Of a stretch of DNA of 64,000 bases, positions 12,301 to 23,451 are shown piece by piece. Every line of letters starts with the position of its first letter. Position 1 is the stretch's first letter. The translations under genes and the position numbers were made by a program. The DNA is from Chamaecrista fasciculata. Lineage: Eukaryota; Streptophyta; Magnoliopsida; Fabales; Fabaceae. The stretch covers positions 48,792 to 112,791 of the forward strand of contig QANZ01017556.1 in NCBI GenBank assembly GCA_003254925.1, given 5' to 3'. Below the pieces are notes generated by a model. The model worked only from the letters and a program-made list of their open reading frames with translations, was not told the origin of the DNA and did not search any database.

Positions 12301-14398
12301 ATCAAGTACTTCTGGAGGTACAAATAATAAATAATGAGTCAGTGATAGATTACAGCTTTAACTTCCAATCAAGATTAATCATGAGTACAAATAATAAATA
12401 GTCAGACATCTACACCTTTTCAAAGGAAGAAGAAAAGAGGCTTGATTGCCCGAAGGCTAGTCGAAATGCTTTCCCTGTGAATGGGAGCTTGTCTTCAGCC
12501 TTTAAAAGCATCTCTTGAATTAGCACTGGATCCTTTACTGACACCAGAAGCTGGGTAGGACCCAGCCATAGCTTAACAATTGATCCATACCTCTTGTGAG
12601 ATTCTGACAAAAGATCTGAAGTTCAAACAGCAAAGTGTACAATCAGTTTGGTAAGTATTAAAACAAAAAGTCAGACTGTAATTTTATTCAATACCAAAAA
12701 CACAATAGAATCTTTACTAGATTTTGGGGAGTTTGAAATATAGGCACAGGGTGGTTGCATTCTACTATAAGAACTTATCATTAAATTATTCTTACTACTA
12801 TGAAACCCTATGAGTGTAGTGATCACTTATTATTATTTTTGTTTTCTGAGCTGATTTTACAAATAAAGGTGGTGAGGAATGCACCTAACAATTTCAATGG
12901 ATCTTCCAGCTCTGACAAACCAGAATATTTCCTCTTACATTGCTGAAAAAGGTTTTCTTGAGTAAATATCATTATCAGTTCTTAACATAGCAATTAGTTA
13001 TCTGTTTCGTAGGCTAAATTCACAAAGCCTCCCTCAAACAGGTTCAAAGGATCATATGCAATTAAACGAAGAAATTTCTATCTTTAGCTACACCTCTCAA
13101 ACCAATATATGTGATCGATCCTGTGACCAGAAGCACACATAAAATATCACACCTCATCTCTTGTACAAAAATTTATTTTTTATATTACATCAATTGGGTT
13201 TATCACACTGTAATATGGTACATCATAATATCTCATATTATGATATACATGTTTGGTATTTTTAGTCCAATAACATAAATTCTCTTTTAAACTTCTTTAT
13301 TTATCCCTATAAATTTTTTTAAACTACATCTTAAAATAATAAGTAATTTTTCTTAAGGAAAAGATTCGTTCATACTTTTATACTAAAAATTATTACTTTA
13401 TAATTTTCATTAGTAATTAAATAATAACACTATAATAAAGAATAATTCTAAATTTTAAATGTCTAAATAAAGTATAAATTATCCAAACAAAAAGATTGAC
13501 AAAAAATAATAAAAGATAAAATCAGCAATTTATCTTCTTTCCGTAAAGTATCCAATCTGATATTTAAGATTGGCTGAAAATTTAGTCTCATATCTTTGCT
13601 GACTTTGCTGAGTTTGCTGAGTTCCCGTATTTTTTCTGTTGTACTTTGGTCTAAGGTCTCAATTTAGTCTTATATCATTCTTTGCCATATATCTTCGGGT
13701 CAAATTACAGAATATCTGTGCAAAAAGGATCAATAGTTATTTGAACTTTTGCATCTGACCCAAAGATAATATACGACCAATTCTGCAATTGACCTAAACA
13801 TAAAAAGACATGGGACCAAATTGGTAACATACTCAAAGATATGAGACAAAAAAATGTAACAAAAAAAACAATGGACCAAATTGAGAACTTGGCAAAAAAT
13901 ATGGTACCAAATTTGCACTTTGATCTTCAAGATTTAAGATCACGCAGGAAAAAAAATATTGAAATCGCAAACAGCCTGTTGACGCGATGATTGATGAAGT
14001 AAACCCAAAATCGAATGCAACCAGCAAAATCAACACTAATTCAATCAATAGGTAGAAGAAGGAGCTAATTAAGGAGGCGAGAAATCAAGAAAGAAAAACT
14101 GACCGGTGAGATTTTGCCGGGAAATGAGGGTACAGTGACCGTAGAAAGAGGGACTTGGAATCCCGGGAATTTTGTTGGCGGCGAACCACAATCGGAACAA
14201 TCTAGCAAGTTTCGCGAGCAAGAGAAGAGTGACGAGGATGAGAGAAAGCCAGAGAAAAGCGTTGATTTCTCTGGTGAGGAAGTCGCTGAGGAGGATGCGA
14301 AAAGAAGCATTATTATTGCAAGAGGCGGATCTGGATTGGAGAAGAAGACCGAAGAAAGTGATTGGGCGAGAATCGCATGGTGATGATGGAGGCTTCAT
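6361..14398 (-). CDS. Cytochrome P450 monooxygenase, 7 exons, complete
   Basis: Reading the minus strand, the exons are 14398-14104, 12615-12416, 11931-11293, 10236-10086, 9379-9203, 7411-7242 and 6468-6361. All junctions are GT-AG and all phases agree, giving 579 aa. An N-terminal membrane anchor lies at about residues 46-63, followed by a proline-rich hinge (KIPGIPSP). Four of the usual landmarks are present: the I-helix HGCQTT (353-358), the K-helix ExxR as ESAR (410-413), FNPYRF (465-470), and the heme loop FGSGTRACVG with the axial Cys at 522. Two features are odd. The I-helix has His and Gln where AGx(D/E)TT is usual, and the C-helix WxxxR tryptophan is not obvious (FEKVQQRREL). It should act as an NADPH-reductase-dependent oxygenase on the ER face. 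Seven exons argue against a typical A-type plant P450. I cannot name the CYP family or substrate. The start at 14398 is the Met in front of the anchor; the upstream in-frame Met lies in a Lys-rich stretch unlike P450 N-termini. Confidence 0.92.
7991..8525. mobile_element. Foldback (long inverted repeat) element in P450 intron 5
   Basis: The left end begins GGGTAAATTACAC and the right end closes with GTAATTTACCC. The two arms (about 7991-8220 and 8290-8525) are near-complete inverted copies, including 'ggtaccctgaggt' against 'cctcaaggtacc'. The flanks 'ccctaaaaa' and 'aaataaaaa' agree at 6 of 9 positions, so any target duplication has decayed. Related ends occur at 35090-35501 and 60718-63422. 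It encodes no protein. Confidence 0.8.
9024..9083. repeat. Two tandem copies of a 30-bp unit
   Basis: The unit 'gggactaaattgattaaaat...' starts at 9024 and again at 9054 with one mismatch. It lies in P450 intron 5 and looks like part of a decayed MITE. Confidence 0.7.
10809..11050. mobile_element. Solo LTR with perfect 5-bp target duplication, in P450 intron 3
   Basis: It begins TGTTGA and ends TCAACA, a perfect six-base inverted pair. It is flanked on both sides by 'catcc' (10804-10808 and 11051-11055). At 242 bp with no internal region, it is the scar left when the two LTRs of a retrotransposon recombined. The end pattern and 5-bp duplication are those of an LTR retrotransposon; the superfamily is not determined. 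Confidence 0.92.
13640..13930. repeat. Decayed inverted-repeat MITE in P450 intron 1
   Basis: The left end reads 'ttggtctaaggtctcaattt' and the right end contains 'ggaccaaattgagaact', roughly inverted. Partial relatives ('caatttggtcttatatcttt') occur at 14703-14905, just upstream of the P450. The boundaries are uncertain. Confidence 0.45.
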
Positions 14399-14604
14399 TT
14401 TTTTCTCATCACAGAGAGAGAGAATGAATGATTGGGGGGGTTTTTGATTTTCTTCTTCAGCTTTCAGCTTTTTCTTCTTCTTCGACTTCGTCTTGTTTCT
14501 GACTTTTCTTCGTTTGGTTGGATTCACGGACCGCACTAACAGACACACAAGGCCACGTTACTTGTCGTTACTATTCGCGATTCAGCCAATACGGTTTTCT
14601 AACT

Positions 14605-14614
14605 GACACGTGTC
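14605..14614. promoter_or_regulatory. G-box/ABRE-like palindrome upstream of the P450
   Basis: GACACGTGTC is a perfect palindrome around the CACGTG core bound by plant bZIP and bHLH factors. It lies about 210 bp upstream of the P450 start codon on the promoter side. The match is seen directly; a role in P450 expression is inferred. Confidence 0.5.
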
Positions 14615-14702
14615 TTGTGGAATTTTGTATAGTATATGGAATGGAATATGCAATTATGGATGGATGGATATGGACGGAAAACTACAAAGCAAGATTTTTT
14701 TC

Positions 14703-15483
14703 TAAAAGAAGGCCAAATTCCCAATTTGCTCCCATATCTTTTGCTTAATTTTCAATTTGGTCTTATATCTTTTTTTGTTCCACTTTTAGTCTCATATTTA
14801 TGGATCAGGTCCCATCTATTTTTCTATTATAGATTTGGTCTCATATCTTTGAGTCAACTTCATAATTGGTCCTCTATTTTTTTGTCTGATTGTTTTTATT
14901 TTTTGGTCCATTCATGAAAGAAAACAAATGAGAAACAAACCCGTTCAAAAAACGGGGGAATGGGGCTCATCTCCCAAGACCCACATAGAGAGATCTGGAC
15001 AAGGAAAAGCTCACGACAGCAAATAAACCTCCTATTTTCCAAAAGGGAGATAAAACATACCCAGTTAACACACAAGGGTATGAACTAAAAGACTCCCTTC
15101 AACAGAGCAATCTATAAAAAAAAGCCCATAAAAACAACAAAAAACACATACTTGAAGATCCTGTTGACATTCTTCATAAAAGATCTTCATCTATATCAAC
15201 CGATTGCTGCAGATCTGAGAACAAACAACGAAACAAGACATCCTCTCTGAGGAAGCTTCGTCGCTGTCATCTCTTCGGCGTGTAGACTGCTCCGATGGTC
15301 CAAATCTGATGAAGAAACCGTCCATCTTCATCTTCATTATCAACAAACAAAAAATCCTCTTTCTACAAAGAGGATAACAACCCTCTCTAAAGAGGAGAGA
15401 AACTCTTCTAGCAAGAGTAGACAAAAAAAGAGAAAGAGAGGAGGAGGAAGGAGGGGCCGCCGCCGGCAGCCCCTCCTTGAGGG
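14703..15483. other. Repeat-derived intergenic stretch, no convincing gene
   Basis: 14703-14905 resembles one half of the MITE at 13640-13930. From about 14935 to 15480 the sequence is different in character: purine-rich, with 'gaggaggaaggaggggccgc' near 15440. A minus-strand frame of 106 codons is open across it, but it resembles no protein I know and has the low complexity of transposon untranslated sequence. I leave it unidentified. Confidence 0.4.
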
Positions 15484-15484
15484 A

Positions 15485-15662
15485 TTTGGATCCTCTAGAG
15501 TTCCTTTTCATGCATTTCTTGTGGAGTTAGAGTAAAAATATGGATTCTATTAAATAAAAATATTTAAAAATCACATTTTCTCTTTCTCTCCCTTATTTTC
15601 TCTTCCTTTCTCTCTCATACTCTACAAAAAATATAGAGAAAGGAACTCTAGAGGATCCATAT
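15485..15662. mobile_element. Short MITE with perfect 20-bp terminal inverted repeats
   Basis: GGATCCTCTAGAGTTCCTTT at 15489-15508 is exactly inverted at 15639-15658. Outside it an 11-bp direct repeat 'ccctccttgag' occurs on both sides (near 15471 and 15663), consistent with a target-site duplication. The 130 bp between the repeats is AT- and TC-rich and non-coding. Confidence 0.85.
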
Positions 15663-16249
15663 CCCTCCTTGAGAGGTGACTGTATAATTGGTCTTTTTTT
15701 TTGTAATAATAGAATTGGTGTTATATCTTTACACATTAATTGATCCCTTTGTTATAAAGGGTTTGTTTGATTTCATCTCAAAAACAACACTAAAAAAACA
15801 TGTTTGATGACATTGTTTTAAAAACTCAAAAGACATTTTGAACTCTCAAAATAATTTTTAAAAAGTATTATTAGAGATAAGAATCAAATATAGGCCCAAT
15901 ATTACAGCAAATTGAATCTAATAACAGTAAAATAGTCATAAGTATTTTAAATTAGACTTTTTGAATGAAGTCTTGGAGATTGTTTCAAGCCATGACCGGT
16001 GATGTCCTGAAAGGTCTCAATTTGCGTAATTTGCTTGTTGTAAAAGCTTATTGGCTTCAATCTTTTGAATAGTGAAGAACGGAAGGTGCTCTTGTATGAA
16101 CTTGCCTTCACTATCAACATTTTTTTGTTTACTGAGCTTGGATGGATGTAATTGGAGCTCTGAATAGTTTGAAAATTCTTAGCTTATGCCAATTAGCCCT
16201 CCAACAATTGATCATGAAATAGGGAATTACTAATTTAAAAATGTTGAAT

Positions 16250-16850
16250 TTTGGCACTCCTATATATAATACTCCACATCCTCAATGGACAATGATAATC
16301 AATTCTATCTAATAGTCCATATTTTTTCTTTTGATAACTCTATGTAATTCTTACATGTCTTTCTCCATTTGTTGATTTTAGATTTTAGATATTATAGACA
16401 TGGAGAGAGAGAGAGGGGATTTTAGATATTATTAATTTTGGCACTCCTATATATAATACTCCACATCCTCAATGGACAATGATAATCAATTCTTTCTAAT
16501 AGTCCATATTTTTTCTTTTGATAACTCTGTAATTCTTACATGTCTTTCTCCATTTGTTGATTTTTCTTTATCTCATTATTTTATTATTAATTTTAGATTT
16601 TAGATATTATAGACATGGAGAGAGAGAGAGGGGATTTACTAATTTGAAAATGTTGGATGTTTGCACCATATATATAATACTCGATATTCTCAATGGACGG
16701 TGGAAATCAATTCTATCCAAGAGTCTATATTCTTTCTTTTGATAATTCTATGTAATTCTTACAAATGTCTATCTCCACTTGTTGATTTTTCTTTATTTTA
16801 TTATTAATTATTAATTTTAGATTTTAGATATTACGGATAGAGAGAGATGG
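16250..16850. repeat. Three tandem copies of a roughly 190-220 bp unit
   Basis: Each unit runs 'tggcactcctatatataata ... cctcaatggacaatgataat ... tctttctccatttgttgatt ... gacatggagagagagag'. Copies begin near 16252, 16438 and 16655. The third is the most diverged. The unit length varies because 'tttatctcattattttatta' is present only in the later copies. Confidence 0.85.
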
Positions 16851-16994
16851 TAGGTGGGATTTCAACAAGGCATACATTAGAGTGTCCTTCCTTGAAGAGA
16901 TGCTATGATTTTCATTGTGAAGCACCAGAGATATTTGACTTTGACCATTCAAATATCCAACAATTGTATCTAGCGAATATACCGATTCAACCAT

Positions 16995-17460
16995 TGTTCT
17001 GAAAATCGGACCTACCAGTGGTCCGGTCCGACTTGATTATAAAAACCATTCTTGCAAAGAACCGGTCAAAAATAGGGAAAACCGGCCTGAACCGAACGTT
17101 TTTGGGGTTGAACCGATTCAGACTTTTGTATTTTTTTTTTAATTTTTTGGATTAAAATGATGTTATTTTAAAGGACTTTTTTTTCTTTTTAAGTTTAGAC
17201 TCAAAATAATAAGCTATTTAGTAGTTTTGACTTCAATATTTAATCTTTAATCCTTCTAATTCTCATTTTCTTACGCAATCAAGCTTAAATTTGAAAAAAA
17301 TATTATATATTTTTAATATTTATTAGTATATTTTTATTATATTAAATTAAATATATATATTATTTATTTAATTATTAACGGTTCGACTCCGGTTGAATCA
17401 TTGAACGTTGAACCGCTACTTTGAACGGTCCAATGGCCGGTCCAGTTTTAAAAAATTTGG
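16995..17460. mobile_element. 'Accggt' inverted-repeat element, hAT-like MITE relative
   Basis: The ends are rich in 'accggt' and 'ggttcaac' words in inverted order ('gtggtccggtccgac' at the left, 'aatggccggtccagtttt' at the right) around an AT-rich centre. The right end closely matches the right end of the better-preserved element at 45672-46182. No clear target duplication was found. Confidence 0.6.
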
Positions 17461-18957
17461 GTTCAACATGCCCTATTTTCCATTTAGAAGGTATAAGCTC
17501 TAGTAGCTTTATGTTAATGTGAACCTCTTTTTTCATAAACTGGATCATGTTTTATCTGACGAGTCTAAAGTCTTACCATTAGGTAGTTTGCTTTTCTATT
17601 TCCAGGTAAGATGTTAACATTAAATGAAAAGGATGTAATGATGATATAGTAGGGCTATTATCAGGTATCTTCAATAAATTTGCACTGCTTCCATCAAAGT
17701 GAAGATATATTTCCGATTGATTTCACTAAAAGATTTCTCAATATAATCTAGTGTCGCTTCAAGTTTGTTGAAAGACAAGGTACAAAGAGATCTTTTATTC
17801 AGTTTCTAGTGTATCCCCATGTGTTTTTTTTATGGTTACTGATGCAACAAAAAAAATAAGACATCTTTATCAGTCCATTAGATTACATTTTCTTTGGCCA
17901 ACCAATCAATTAGATTACATTATTAAAAGAAAAAAAACAATTTTAATTTACATTTAGTTTTTTTTTTTTATTTTAAAAAAAGGAATTGACATGATAGATT
18001 TGTGTTTATGGCTTCTCTTTGGAGCTTTGTTCTTGGTTCTGTCATTTTAATGAATTCCAAGTTTATGAAAAAGAAAAACTAATATATTCTTGATTCTTCT
18101 CTAATCTAAATAATATGAAATTTTATTTGATATACAAGTGGTAAACCAAGATACATAAGTATAAGGCAAAATTCAGGTTATGATATTCAAATTTCTACTG
18201 TAAGTCCTTTTTTATCTCTTACTTTTAAATTCGCATATTCTCTCCCCCCACACTCTTACGGCCAAGGATCACTAGCTTTTGGGTTTAACGAATAACGTGT
18301 TGCCAGCTTTCAATTATCAAATTAAATATCAATGTAAATGAAGCCAGATTTTTAATCCAATCAAAGATTACTAGAAAAGAAAATGCAAGAGAGAAATCAA
18401 GATCATTACAATTGCTACAAACAAAACAAATTGCATTTCAAATAAGATAGACGTTGAGAAGCCAACATATATATATATCAATCATCAATACCAATTCTTC
18501 AAAATGACATACATAGATGGACTCTAAACCGAAAACCATATCTGAATACCCAAAAATAAATTGACTCTAAGCAATGTAAAAAAAAATATAAAATCCTCAA
18601 TGTAAATATGGTTACTGCCATCAAAGAATGATGGAAGCTACCCATGAACCAAAATTTACCAAAATATCATCAAAGAAAAATCCTTGGCATTTTACTCCCA
18701 GTCTGTTGGCTTTCGTTTTCATCTCCCAAGTGAGTTCTTCTCATCTTAATTCCTAAGCATATAAAGCAAAAAAAAAAAAACTTTAAAACAAGAAGCGAGA
18801 GAAATGGTGTCTGTTAATTACTCTGTTAGTCATGCTTGTGGAGATGGAGATAATGGTAAGAAGAGAAGAGAAGAGAAGGTGGAGAAAGATTAAGACGGTA
18901 TGAACTATGAAGAGAGGAGACGAGGAGACTTTAAGCAAACAGGAAAGTTTCAAAATT
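17461..18957. other. Intergenic, nothing recognisable
   Basis: The stretch is AT-rich with several homopolymer runs. It has no open frame with family resemblance, no tRNA-like structure and no clear repeat. Confidence 0.4.
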
Positions 18958-19461
18958 GAGGAAACCTACTATTTGGTCCCTCCTTTTTTACAGTTTTAAC
19001 TATTTGGTCCCTCAAAAATTAGAAATGTCAACTCGTTAGTCCCTATAGTCTATCTCCGTTATCAACACTGATAACCTAGCCATTAAGTGTACATGTAACA
19101 CGTTAATTTAACATATTTAACTATTTGGGACCACCTAGGCTTTGAGATTTAGGAATAATTTAATAATTTATGCCTTATGGAAGCTTTACGTGTAATACGA
19201 ATATTTGCGTCTCACTCAATTTTAGGCTGATTTTATTGTGTTTGTTGGTCCGGTTCGGTTGGTTTAGGTGATTAGAGTGTCAAAGTGGCATTTAACGATG
19301 TCATGTAAGCATTTAACGTCCGATAGTTGACGACTATGATAAATGAGGGAGTAAATAGTTCACAATTATGATAAATGAGGGACTGAGTAATCCATTTCAA
19401 TAAATGAGGGACAAAATAGTTGACTAAGTAAAAAAGGAGGAAGCAAATAATAGGTTTCCTC
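18958..19461. mobile_element. Inverted-repeat MITE-like element
   Basis: GAGGAAACCTACTATTTGG at the left is mirrored at the right end ('aataataggtttcctc'), about 34 bp of near-perfect terminal inverted repeat. The arms continue with 'ggtccctc' and 'gagggac' words. The 9-mer 'tttcaaaat' flanks it at 18948-18956 and 19469-19477, but seven extra bases lie on the right side, so the duplication is suggestive rather than clean. Confidence 0.75.
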
Positions 19462-19924
19462 TTCCAAATTTCAAAATCTGTGTGTATTCTTAATTGAGTA
19501 AACTCTCAAATTGGTCCCTGGATTATTGGGTCGCTGACAGATTGGTCCCTGATTTAGGGAAATTGACAAATAGGTCCCCGAATTTTACTAACGTTAGTCA
19601 AATTGGTCCTTTCGTTAAGTTATCGTTTGGGAAGCCGCTGACGTGTCTGTTAACTGCTGACGTGGCACGTTAAGTGCCACGCTAGCAGTTGAAAAATTGG
19701 AAAAAAAAAAGTGTCAACTGTGCATTTAGTGCCACATAAGCATTAATATTTAAAAAAAAAATATTTCATCTATTATTCAAATTGGTCCCTGAGTTCAATT
19801 TTTATCCCATTATTTTCAATTTCCCCTCATTTCATCATTTTCATTCATTTTAGTCCCAAATCCTAAAATAAAATTGTAAAGTGTTCCAAAACTCTACCAA
19901 ACATTTCATTTAGACCTTAAAAGT

Positions 19925-20290
19925 ATTAAAACCCCTAAAACCTAAACCCCAAACTCTAAACCCTAAAACCTAAACCATAAAATCCTAAACCCTAAACTCA
20001 AAACCCTAAACCATAAAACCCTAAACCCTAAACCCTAAAATCTAAAACCCTAAACCCCTAAACCCTAACCCCTAAAATCCTAAAATTGTAAAGTGTCCCA
20101 AAACTCTTCCAAACATTCCAATTTAATCCTTAAAAATATTAAAAACCCTAAAATCCTAAACCCTAAACCCTAAAATTCTAAAACCCTAGACTCTAAAATC
20201 CTAAAACCTAAACCCTAAACCCTAAAATCTAAAACCCTAAACCCCTAAACCCTAACCCATAAACCCTAAACCCTAAATCCTAAACCCCTA
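19925..20290 (+). repeat. Interstitial telomere-like (CCCTAAA) repeats, left arm
   Basis: Many units of CCCTAAA and close variants (cctaaac, ccataaa, ccctaaaa) are interrupted once by a copy of the 'tgtcccaaaactcttccaaa' block at 20095. The matching TTTAGGG-type repeats lie at 21120-21570 in the opposite arm. The units are too degenerate, and the setting too internal, for a chromosome end. Confidence 0.9.
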
Positions 20291-20339
20291 AAAAAATTAC
20301 TCTCTTGCAATTTGTTCACTAAATCCTACTTTCCTCTTC

Positions 20340-21110
20340 ACCTTGCCCAAATTTTTCATCTTCATCATCCTCACAATCTCTCCTTCGTCATCCTCTTCCT
20401 CTTCCTCACTCTGTCTCTTCCAATCACAGAAATTGCAAATTTCCCTGACTGTACGCCATTCCATTCCATTCCACATATATAGGATTCACTATTATTCTTA
20501 CAATTACCAGACTCACACAAACCCAGAAACACGCATATACTTACAATTTCTCTCCTTAATCTGCAGAAATCTTCGCTATTATTTCGATCCGATTTCAGTG
20601 AAAATTGTTCTCTGTGACTTCGATTCGATTTCGTTTTCACACAAACCCAGAAACACGCATATACTTACCAGACCTGAACGATTTCGTCTGCTAACGCCAA
20701 CGCCAACGCCGCCGTCGACGGCGTCTCCTCTATCAAGAACTGATGAGATCTGGACTACCTCGTTTTGCCTTTGTTGCTGTGAGGACGACAATGAAGACGA
20801 TGCTGAGATCTGGACGATTTCTTTTTGATTTTGTTTTGATTTCGTTTTGATTTTGTTTTTGCTTCAATGACGATGAAGAGATGATGAGAGATTTGGATTC
20901 GAAGATTGGGGTTGATTCGAAGATGATGGCGGACGATGAGAAATTTTACTTCAATGACTTTTTGATTTTTCATTTTCCAAATCTCTCAAATTGATGAAGA
21001 TCATGAATAGATGATGAATGTCTGGTAAAATAGAAATTTGGCAAAGATGGTGAAGGAATGGATAATGAATTGATGAAGATGAAGATGAAGTTGAAGAAGA
21101 TGAAGATAAA
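20340..21110. other. Unidentified cargo of the telomere-repeat element
   Basis: A plus-strand frame of 161 codons is open here (20343-20828), but it is Ser/Thr-rich low-complexity sequence and I do not recognise it. A 32-bp segment (starting tcacacaaacccagaaacac) is repeated exactly at 20513-20544 and 20637-20668. GC content rises around 20700 (gccaacgccaacgccgccgt), unlike the surrounding repeats, so a captured host-gene 5' region is possible. Confidence 0.35.
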
Positions 21111-21796
21111 GATTAAAAAAAAATTATGGGGTTTAGGGTTTAATAAAATAATTGTCAAGGACTGAATTGCAAATAAAACCCACTAAATATGGGTTAGGAT
21201 TTAGGGTTTTTAATATTTTTTTGGACCAAATAAAATAAAGATGAAGATGAAAAAAAAATATGTTTTAGGGGTTTAGGGTTTTTAATATTTTAAGGACTAA
21301 ATTGGGATGTTTGGAAGAGTTTCGGGACACTTTACAATTTTATTTTGAGCATTTGGGACTAAAATGAATGAAGATGATGAAAAAAGGGGGAATTGAAAAT
21401 AATGGGACTCAAATTAGATTTTTTTAGGGTTTAGGGTTTAAAATTTTAGGGTTTAGGATTTTAGGGTTTAAGGTTTAGGATTTTAGGGTTAGGGTTTATG
21501 ATTTTAGGGTTTTAGGATTTAGGATTTAGGGTTTAGGGTTTTAGGGTTTAGAGTTTGGGGTTTAGGTTTTAGGGTTTTTAATACTTTTAAGGAATAAATT
21601 GAAATGTTTGGAAGAGTTTTGGGACACTTTACAATTTTATTTTTAGGATTTGGGACTAAAATGAATGAAAATGATGAAATGAGGGGAAATTGAAAATAAT
21701 GGGATAAAAATTGAACTCGGGGACAAATTTGAAGAAGAGATGAAATGTCTTTTTTTTAAATATTAATGCTTATATGGCACTAAATGCACAGTTGGC

Positions 21797-21828
<32 letters not shown>

Positions 21829-22015
21829 NTTTTCAGTTTTTCAACTACTGACGTGTTAACGGACACGTCAGCGGCTTCCCAAACGACAACTTAACGGAAT
21901 GACCAATTTGACTAATGTTAATAAAATTCGAGGACCTATTTATCAATTTCCATAAATCAGGGACCAATCTGTTAGTGACCGAATAATCCAATGACCAATT
22001 TGAGAGTTTACTCAA

Positions 22016-22692
22016 TAAATAATATACGAAAATTAATTATCGTAAAAACATATTAAACACATGTTTCTAAATAATCAATCATAAAAAAATATATAAAGTA
22101 AGTTTATGATTGAAGAAAGTTCAGAAAATTAATTATAAAAAAATTATGCAATTAATTATTAATTAACGCGACTCGTGTAATGAAGAAGCAGCCACAAAGT
22201 TTTCTTTAACCTTTTTAACTTGGGAGAGTTTGACTTCTACCAAAAGAGACCAAAGCGTTGTGCAAAGTGGCATTTGGTCAAACTAAAGTATGGACCAAGA
22301 AGGAAAAAACCCATCTTTTTTTGGGTCAATAAGAAGAAAAACAAGTCGGTGAATTGTGTTTGGATTTGGAAGCCCATAATGAGTTTCCTCGCAGGCTACT
22401 TATTAATTTGAAGGAAAAACGCAACAACATTAAGCTTATATACTACGCCAATAATTCTATCTCTTTCTCCTCCATATGTACTAAAATTCTTTGGAATTTA
22501 TAACTTTGACGCAATATCATTCATTTCACACCAACAATATGACTACATTGAAATACTCACACTGCTTTGGAAATGTTTGTGTGGGGTGTCGCATTTAACA
22601 ACAGGTTTTAGGGAAAGAAGATGAAGACTTTCTACACAAATTTAACAAAATTATTATTTGATAGGTTAAACATATTCAATGCATTGTTATTC
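22016..22692. other. Intergenic, nothing recognisable
   Basis: AT-rich, with short frames only. No family signature was seen. Confidence 0.4.
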
Positions 22693-23036
22693 GGCAAAAG
22701 TATTTTTTGGTCCCCAAACTTTTTATCGATTTTCAATTTGATCCTCAAACTTTGTTTATCATCAATTTGATCATCAGTTTCATATTTTGATTAATTTTAT
22801 CCTTGCATAAATTATATTCAATGAATGAACAGTAATGTTGAAAAAAAAATTAAATATTGACTCATTGAAAATCACGTAAAATTTATCGTTAATAAAGTTA
22901 GATTAAAAGATAAAGTCAACTAAAATATATGAAACTTTGGAAGGGGGGAGGGGAGGAACAAAATTGGCAGTAAACAAATTTTAGAGAGTTAATTGAAAAT
23001 TAAAGTGAAGTTTGGAGACCAAAAAAAACTTTTACC
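22693..23036. mobile_element. Mutator-type MITE
   Basis: The ends GGCAAAAG and CTTTTACC are near-perfect inverted repeats and continue inward as 'tttggtccccaaacttt' against 'aagtttggagaccaaaa'. The flanking 9-mers 'ttgttattc' and 'ttgccattt' match at 6 of 9 positions, with transitions only at the rest. It is related to the MITE at 32320-32650. Confidence 0.75.
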
Positions 23037-23265
23037 TTGCCATTTTTATTGTAAACTAGGCAGAAGGGGTGATGGTGCAGGAAATTTTGAGAGAAGTTTC
23101 TTAGTATCTCAGACAAGAAGATGCCCTCTCCTTCCTTCCCATTGAAGTAAAGGAGACAAGAAATAGAACCCAATCTCCTAATCCACAATTTAAAAAAAAA
23201 AAAAAAAGATATGCTTAGTGGTAATGAGAGATATACAGTTAACAACTGCATTTAGTTTTAAATTC

Positions 23266-23451
23266 TGTTGTGCTTAGCTGTCAAGTTAGTTTAGCTGAGT
23301 TGGCATAGTTAGTTTAAGTCTGTTAGCTTTCTGTTTTAGTCATGAGCTGTAATATTGGTTCTATAAATATCTTCATTGTAAATCAGATTCATTAAGTCAT
23401 TTAATACATATTCTTTCTTCTTCATTTCTGATTCTTCTCTCTGCTATTACA
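23266..23451. mobile_element. Probable solo LTR
   Basis: The segment runs from TGTTGTGCTTAG to TGCTATTACA, with a TATA-like 'ctataaatatc' near 23360 and a TC-rich tail, the layout of a short plant copia LTR. The flanking 5-mers are 'aattc' and 'ttttc', so the target duplication is imperfect and the boundaries are tentative. Confidence 0.5.

Larger units (their letters stand above)
19496..22015. mobile_element. 2.5 kb long-inverted-repeat element with telomere-like repeats in both arms
   Basis: The left end reads GAGTAAACTCTCAAATTGGTC; its inverted copy closes the element near 22013. The arms are very long (about 19496-20300 and 21120-22013). From the outside in, they share a 'ggtccct' segment, a 'tgacgtg' segment, a poly-A/T tract, a block 'caaaactctaccaaacattt', and degenerate telomere-type repeats: CCCTAAA in the left arm (19925-20290) and TTTAGGG in the right arm (21120-21570). 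The 'aaaactct...aaacat' block is duplicated in both arms. The centre (20340-21110) is CT/GA-rich. No target duplication is obvious. An ambiguous base (n) sits at 21829 in the poly-T tract. It behaves like a Mutator-type long-TIR element; that assignment is inferred. Confidence 0.8.

Noticed and set aside
14114..14447. Plus-strand frames opposite P450 exon 1
   Set aside because: The minus strand carries the membrane anchor and hinge, splices in phase with six other exons, and explains the open plus-strand frames.
15191..15511. A 106-codon minus-strand gene
   Set aside because: The product is low-complexity Ser/Arg-rich with no family resemblance and overlaps repeat-derived DNA and the end of a MITE.
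16250..16850. CRISPR-like direct repeats
   Set aside because: Only three long, diverged tandem copies exist, with no short conserved repeat and spacer pattern, and the DNA is plant nuclear.
19925..20290. A true telomere or subtelomere
   Set aside because: The units are degenerate, occur in opposite orientation in two arms, and are enclosed by transposon ends with ordinary sequence on both sides.
20343..20828. A 161-codon gene
   Set aside because: It lies inside a long inverted-repeat element, is Ser-rich, contains an exact internal 32-bp duplication, and matches no family I know.
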